Position numbers and translations under genes: made by a program. From Cephalopachus bancanus (lineage: Eukaryota > Chordata > Mammalia > Primates > Tarsiidae), in contig JAPVLO010000888.1 in the NCBI GenBank assembly GCA_027257055.1, positions 62,001-126,000 of the forward strand: a stretch of DNA of 64,000 nucleotides, in the 5' to 3' direction. The notes under the pieces are model-generated. The model had not been told where the DNA came from. It saw only the letters and a program-made list of their open reading frames with translations, and made no database searches. Positions within the stretch are counted from its first letter, which is position 1; each line of letters begins with the position of its first letter. Shown here piece by piece: positions 59,131-64,000 of this stretch.

Positions 59131-59417
59131 CCTTTTTTTTTTTTTTTTTTTTTTTTAAGTAGGAGTCTCACTCCATTGCCCAGGCTGGAGTGTAGTGGCG
59201 CGCTCACACCCACCCCAGCGTTGACCTGCTGGGCTCTGGCGATCCTTCTGCCTCAGCCTTCCAAGTAGCCAGAACTACAGGCGTGTGCTACCACGCTCAC
59301 CTAATTATTTTTTATTTATTGTAGAGACAAGGTCTCGCCAAGTTGCCCAGGCTGGTCGATCCACTTGCCTCAGTCTCCAAAAGTGCTGGGATTACAAGCT
59401 GAGACACCGAGCCTGGT
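59131..59417 (-). mobile_element. Alu, T2, fourth of four
   Basis: A 23-base T-run separates it from the third; ~20 bases are missing at GGCTGGTCGATCC. Confidence 0.92.
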
Positions 59418-59880
59418 TGTACTCTCTCTCTTAAAGAGGATCCTCAAAACTGCAAAAGCTTCTGACCCCACAAAACCTGGGTCTGCCTTAAAGTGTATTA
59501 TTAGTAGCAATAATTATTATTTGTTGGGAAATTAAGGAATGTTATAGGTCTTATTTTATTATCCTAAATATTTATGCTTTTAAGTTTCCCAAAGAGGGCC
59601 AGCCTTGGTAGACTCAGAGGCCCAGGTCAGAGCCCTGTGTATCCAAACAGGGATGACAGCGTTTCCTCCTTTGTCACTGTCTGCTGTCCCCTTTGACACA
59701 TCATCATCGTGGCCGTGCCATCTTGTTAAGCCTGAAAGCTCGTTTGAGAAGAAAGCTGCTTACTTCAGCCGCTCCTACAGATGCATCACTTCCAGGCTGT
59801 GGATTGGACTAGGATTCTTTTTTATGGAGAGGAGACCCTGGAGCCCAAGACCTTCAACTCCCAGATACAAGAACAATCTA
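59418..59880. other. Non-repetitive intergenic spacer
   Basis: About 460 bp. A 100-codon frame runs through it into the next Alu; no gene recognised. Confidence 0.45.
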
Positions 59881-60015
59881 GCTTGGTGCGGTGGCTCACA
59901 CCTGTAATTCTAGCACTTTGGAAGGCTGAGGTGAGAGGATTGCCTGAGCTCAGGGGTTCGAGACCAGCCTGGGCAACTTGGCAAGACCTCATCTCTACAA
60001 TAAATAAAAAATGAA
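59881..60015 (+). mobile_element. Alu left arm, T2
   Basis: Ends at ACAATAAATAAAAAATGAA where the next Alu starts. Confidence 0.88.
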
Positions 60016-60309
60016 GGCCGGTTGCGGTGGCTCAAGCCTATAATCCCAGTGCTTTGGGAGGCCGAGGCAAGAGGATTGCCTAAGTCTGCAAGTTTGAGAC
60101 CAGCCTGGGTAACATGGTGAGACCTCGTCTCTACAATAAATCAAAAAATTAGCTAGGTGTGGTAGCGCACACCTGTAGTTCCAGCAACTAGGAAGGCTGA
60201 GGCGGAAGGATCGCCTGAGCCCAGCGGGTCGAGGCTGCGGTGGCCCGCAGCATGCCACTGCACTCCAGTCTGGGGGACAGGGTGAGACTCCAATTTAAAA
60301 AACAAATAA
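60016..60309 (+). mobile_element. Alu, T2
   Basis: Second of three head-to-tail copies; head GGCCGGTTGCGGTGG. Confidence 0.94.
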
Positions 60310-60311
60310 GA

Positions 60312-60615
60312 GGCAGGGCACAGTGGCTCAGCCTATAATCCCAGCCCTTTGGGAGGCCGAGGTGAGTGGACTGCCTGAGTCTGTGGGTTCAAGAGCAGCC
60401 TGGGCAACTTGGCGAGACCTCATCTCTACAATGAATCAAAAATTAGCCAGGTGTTATGGCGTGGACCTGTAGTTCCAGCTTCTTGGAAGACTGAGGCAGA
60501 ACGATAACCAGATCCCAGCAGGTAGATGCTGGGGTGCCCGTGAGTGTGACACTGCACTCCAGCCTGGGCAACAGATAAGACTCTGTCAAAAAAAAAAAAA
60601 AGAAAAGAAAAGAGA
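60312..60615 (+). mobile_element. Alu, T2
   Basis: Third copy; ends with GACTCTGTC and an AAAAGAAAAG tail. Confidence 0.93.
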
Positions 60616-61433
60616 GCAACCTGGCTGGGTGAGTGCTCTGCCTTAGGACCGGAACCCAATACTCCTTTCCCGGCAGCAGCCTGGATCCCACATCCAACCC
60701 TTATTTGTCACAATATCATGTAACATGTGTCCAGGTGTTTTTTTTTTTTCCCAATCCACCGGCTGCTCAGGTATTGCTCCTCACATGCAAATGTCATTTC
60801 TGACCCGTCCCGGCAGAATGCCTGTTTGGACTGCAAACAAGACTTTGTTCCCTCGGAATGCCTCTGTACACAGAATGTGTGCAGCCCACCTGACCCCATG
60901 CAGTTGACAGGGGAAAACAAATAACTTTGTCAATTGACAGAGCCAAGAGACAGAGAACATTTATTGTACACAGTTTTGAGTCCCTCTAGAAAAACTTGTG
61001 CTTTTGGGGACTAGAAATATCTAACCAAGTAAGTTTAAAATAGTTGAACATCTTAAACCATAGCAAGATGTGGTTTCATATCTGTCTAGTGCCATTCTGA
61101 ATTTAAAAAGTATAAAGCAGAATTGCCTGTCATACAGATCTCTGTGAGTAATTACATGCAAAATAATTTACTCCTTTTAAGCAGGACAAGCATATATAAT
61201 TATCTACAGTAGCTGGGATTGAAGTTTCAGATAGTGCTGGGAATAGCAGAGGGTGAAAAGAAAAAGATTTGGATGAGAACTTTCAAATAAATACTCCATT
61301 AGAGTCAGTTTATTAGCTTTTGGTATTAAATGAATATATCTATGACATACTTGTTCCAGGAACAAATGATCTTTAACCTATTCCATGTACCCAAATGCCC
61401 ACATAACTTTCAAAAATTACTCCAGGCAACCTT
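60616..61433. other. Repeat-poor intergenic spacer
   Basis: About 820 bp of unassigned sequence; short frames only. Confidence 0.45.
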
Positions 61434-61753
61434 GTTTTTTTTGTTTTGTTTTGTTTTGTTTGAGTTGGAGTCTCACTCTGTCGTCAGTCTCACTCACAGA
61501 CTGGAGTGCAGTGGCCGCTCCCGGCCACCGCAGCCTCGACCTGCTGGGCTCCGGCAACCCTTCCGCCTCAGCCTTCCAAGTAGCTGGAACTACAGGCACG
61601 TGCTACCACGGCCGGCTCATTTTGATTTTTTTATTGGGGAGATGAGGTCTCGCCAAGTTGCCCAGGCGGGTCTCGAACCCGCAGGCTCAGGCAATCCACT
61701 CACCTCAGCCTCCCAAATGTGTGGGATTACAGGCTGAGCCACCGAGCCTGGCT
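61434..61753 (-). mobile_element. Alu, T2/T3 intermediate
   Basis: CAACCTTGT at both ends. A 15-base duplication of TCAGTCTCACTC near the tail side. Confidence 0.94.
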
Positions 61754-61762
61754 CAACCTTGT

Positions 61763-62054
61763 CTTTTAATAGTACTTTTCATATATTGGTCGTTTAAATA
61801 AAGGTTCTTTACAAGTTAGATAACTTGATTGCACATGAGTTTTAAAAGCATAGCTTTGAAAGTACTAGGGAATCTGAAATGGATGGTCATTTTTATTTTA
61901 GTTGTTTTGTTTTTCCAGCCAGCTCCTTCCTTTTTGTTCCCATCATATATTGTTTAAATATTCATGAGAGTCTGAGTTTACGTGTCTTGTCCAGGTGTCA
62001 TATTAATGGTGCTCCTTCTGACTCTCAAAACTGTCTCACTTTGGGGACAGTTAC
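61763..62054. other. Intergenic spacer
   Basis: About 290 bp; nothing recognised before the L2 end. Confidence 0.4.
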
Positions 62055-62560
62055 CTGGCTGCTCTAATTATAGCACAGGTCACACTGGGTTGCCATGTCT
62101 CTCTATTGAGATTGTGGGTTCCCTGGGGTAAGAGCCCTTTCTTTTTTCTATCTTTGTGTCCTCAATGCCTAGAACAGAATCTGACACATGATAGGTACTC
62201 AGGAAGTGCTTCCTGAATGATGATTTTTTTTTTTTTTTGAGTTGGAGTCTCACTCTGTTGCCCTGGCTGGACTGTAGTGGCATGCTCATGGCCGCCACAG
62301 CCTCGACCTGCTGGGCTCAGGCGATCCTTCTGCCTCAGCCTTCCAAGTAGCTGGAAGTACAGGCACGCGCTACCACGCCCGGCTAATTTTTGATTTATTG
62401 TAGAGTCAAGATCTCACCATGTTGCTCAGGCTGGTCTCGAACTTCTGAGCTCAGGCAATCCTCTCGCCTCCACCTCCCAAAGCGCTGGGATTACAGGCTT
62501 GAACCACTGTGCCTGGCCTCTTCCTGAATGATTAACAGTCAGTCACCAAAGGATTGATAT
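62055..62560 (+). mobile_element. L2 3' end, split by an Alu
   Basis: GAGATTGTGGGTTCCCTGGG, TCCTCAATGCCTAGAACAGA, CTGACACATGATAGGTACTC and GGAAGTGCTTCCTGAATGAT give the L2 3' order. The last motif is the Alu target site and recurs at 62519. Confidence 0.75.
62225..62518 (-). mobile_element. Alu, T2, inside L2
   Basis: CTTCCTGAATGAT at 62208 and 62520. Confidence 0.95.
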
Positions 62561-62593
62561 TTTCCATTGAGATATATTAATTAAGCTCAGGGG

Positions 62594-62895
62594 GTTTTTT
62601 GTTTTTTTGTTTTTTTGCTTTCATTTACTTTATCACCCAGGCTGGAGTGCAGTGGCATGATCACAGCTCATTGCAGCTTTGATCTCCTGGGCTCCTGTGA
62701 TCTTTGCTCCTCAGCCACCTGAGTGGCTGGGACTACAGGCATGCGGCACCATGCCTGGCTAACTTCTGATTTTTTTGTAGAGACGAGGTCTCGCTATGTT
62801 GCCCAAGGTAGTCTCGAATTCTTGGGTTCAAGTGATCCTCCTGCCTTAGCCTCCTAAAGTGCTTGGATTACAGGTGTGAGCCATTATGTCTAGTC
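62594..62895 (-). mobile_element. Alu, J
   Basis: CTCGCTATGTTGCCC; head TTATGTCTAGTC. Confidence 0.9.
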
Positions 62896-63119
62896 TAAAC
62901 TCAGTCTTAATGATTTCTGGTTACTGATTTGTGCTTAAGCCTAATAGATAATTATTAGGCAACTGGCCACTAACGATGATTGAAAAAGATGAAATGAATT
63001 AACCTGAAACCCCTCTGACTGAATGAGAGTTATAAGAAAATACCAGGCAGAGGAAAAGAAAGGAGAGGTGACTATAACCCATGTCAAGGAGTGTTCCTAA
63101 TACAGACATGATTTCAGAA
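62896..63119. other. Intergenic spacer
   Basis: About 225 bp; nothing recognised. Confidence 0.4.
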
Positions 63120-63438
63120 TTTTTTTTTAAGTTGGGGGTCTTACTCCATCGCCCAGGCTGGAGTGCAGTGGCACGCTCATGGCCATCACAGCCTTGACCC
63201 GCTGGGCTCTGGCGATCCTTCTGCCTTAGCCTTCCAAGTAGCCAGAACTATCGGTGCGCACTACCACACCGGGTTATTTAATTAATTAATTAATTAATTT
63301 ATTTATTTATTTATTTATTATAGAGATGAGGTCTTGTCAAGTTGCCCAGGCTGTTCTCGAACCCATGGACTCAGGCAATTCCCTCACCTCGGCCTCCCAA
63401 AGTGCTGGGATTATAGGCTTGAGCCTCTATGCCCAGTC
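63120..63438 (-). mobile_element. Alu, T2, with expanded linker
   Basis: CAGAATTTTTTT on both sides; linker expanded to a TTAA/TTTA microsatellite. Confidence 0.94.
63278..63322 (+). repeat. (TTAA)n/(TTTA)n expansion in an Alu middle A-run
   Basis: About five TTAA units followed by six TTTA-type units replace the usual ATTTATTG linker of the surrounding minus-strand Alu. Confidence 0.9.
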
Positions 63439-64000
63439 CCAGAATTTTTTTATGAAACAGGATTTGCTACTGCAAAACCAAAATCTGGAAATGTCCCTTG
63501 CAGTCAAAAGGTATTAAGATCTTTCAATATTTATGATAATATCATGTGCTGGAAAGATAAAATTATTTGTAGTGTCTGATTTGCCTGCGGCTGTAGAATG
63601 ATATATTTTAATCTTGAAAATGTAAAATGATATTTTATGAAATTATAATAACTGTCTAATCCTTTATGTAAAGGTCTAAAACCCGTAGGGAAATGCATAT
63701 TAAGATTTGGTTTTAGTATCATGTAGTTCACTCTTATTTAGCAGAGTTGTAGAAATAGTAGTTTTGATTTATAAATTTATCCCTGTGTTGAAATTATTCC
63801 AAAAACATAAATCTCAGAACCACTGAAAACGGAATAAGATTTTCCTCTGATAACAAAGAGCATTCAGGAACATTTTCATTGGGTAATTTGTGCTTATAGA
63901 TGTTAAAGAAAAAATGTCTACTGTGATCACTTTCTCCCAATGATAAAAGCAACAGCAACTCATTGTAGAACATTCCATTAATAAAGGAATGCAAGAAATG
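63439..64000. other. AT-rich intergenic end of window
   Basis: About 560 bp, AT-rich, with no element or exon I can name. Confidence 0.45.

Overview
This is a window of primate nuclear DNA holding the first coding exon of one gene, CMTM8, surrounded by very dense Alu repeats. I place 106 Alu copies or pieces here, roughly 40 percent of the sequence by my own boundary calls. The dimeric 7SL-type Alus make it a primate. Many copies belong to a derived Alu branch that I do not recognise from apes or monkeys. I see no clear AluS or AluY copies, and none of the lemur or lorisoid SINE types I know. A non-anthropoid primate is the best fit, with tarsier as my leading but unproven guess.

The entries use three Alu labels. 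J means AluJ-like: the minus-strand version reads CTATGTTGCCCAGG and the plus-strand version GGGCAACATAG. T2 is a derived type carrying CAACTTGGCGAGACC, CTACAATAAATC and CTTGGAAGGCTGAGG. T3 is the least diverged type, carrying CCGCGCCTTTGGG, GAGACCCGCCTGGGCAGCG and GGGAGCGGCCACTGCACTCC. T2 and T3 copies sit inside J copies, which gives the relative ages.

Layout. CMTM8 is on the minus strand. Its start codon is at 32367 and the exon 1 coding part ends at 32221, followed by a canonical donor. Positions 1-32220 are therefore the 5' part of intron 1. A strong CpG island (about 31.88-33.33 kb) covers exon 1, the leader and the promoter. From about 33.3 kb to the end is the upstream flank. In human this interval lies between GPD1L and CMTM8, and I find no further gene in it.

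The intron holds a processed pseudogene of SMIM11 (26.3-27.0 kb), several old L1 fragments, one MST/THE1-type LTR, two MER20 copies, a Tigger-type DNA transposon, MIRs, and an AT-rich palindromic block inside an L1. The upstream flank holds hAT (MER5-type) elements, a second LTR, MIR/L2 pieces and two common but unnamed ancient repeats, each with a partner copy elsewhere in the window. Two short local duplications (2.64/4.06 kb and 34.41/36.54 kb) each carry unique flank plus the head of an Alu.

I found no RNA gene except Alu-derived material, no CRISPR, and no previously undescribed gene system. Almost all long open frames here are antisense Alu or CpG-island artefacts. Family names and human comparisons come from memory, and repeat boundaries are by eye, usually good to about 5-20 bases.
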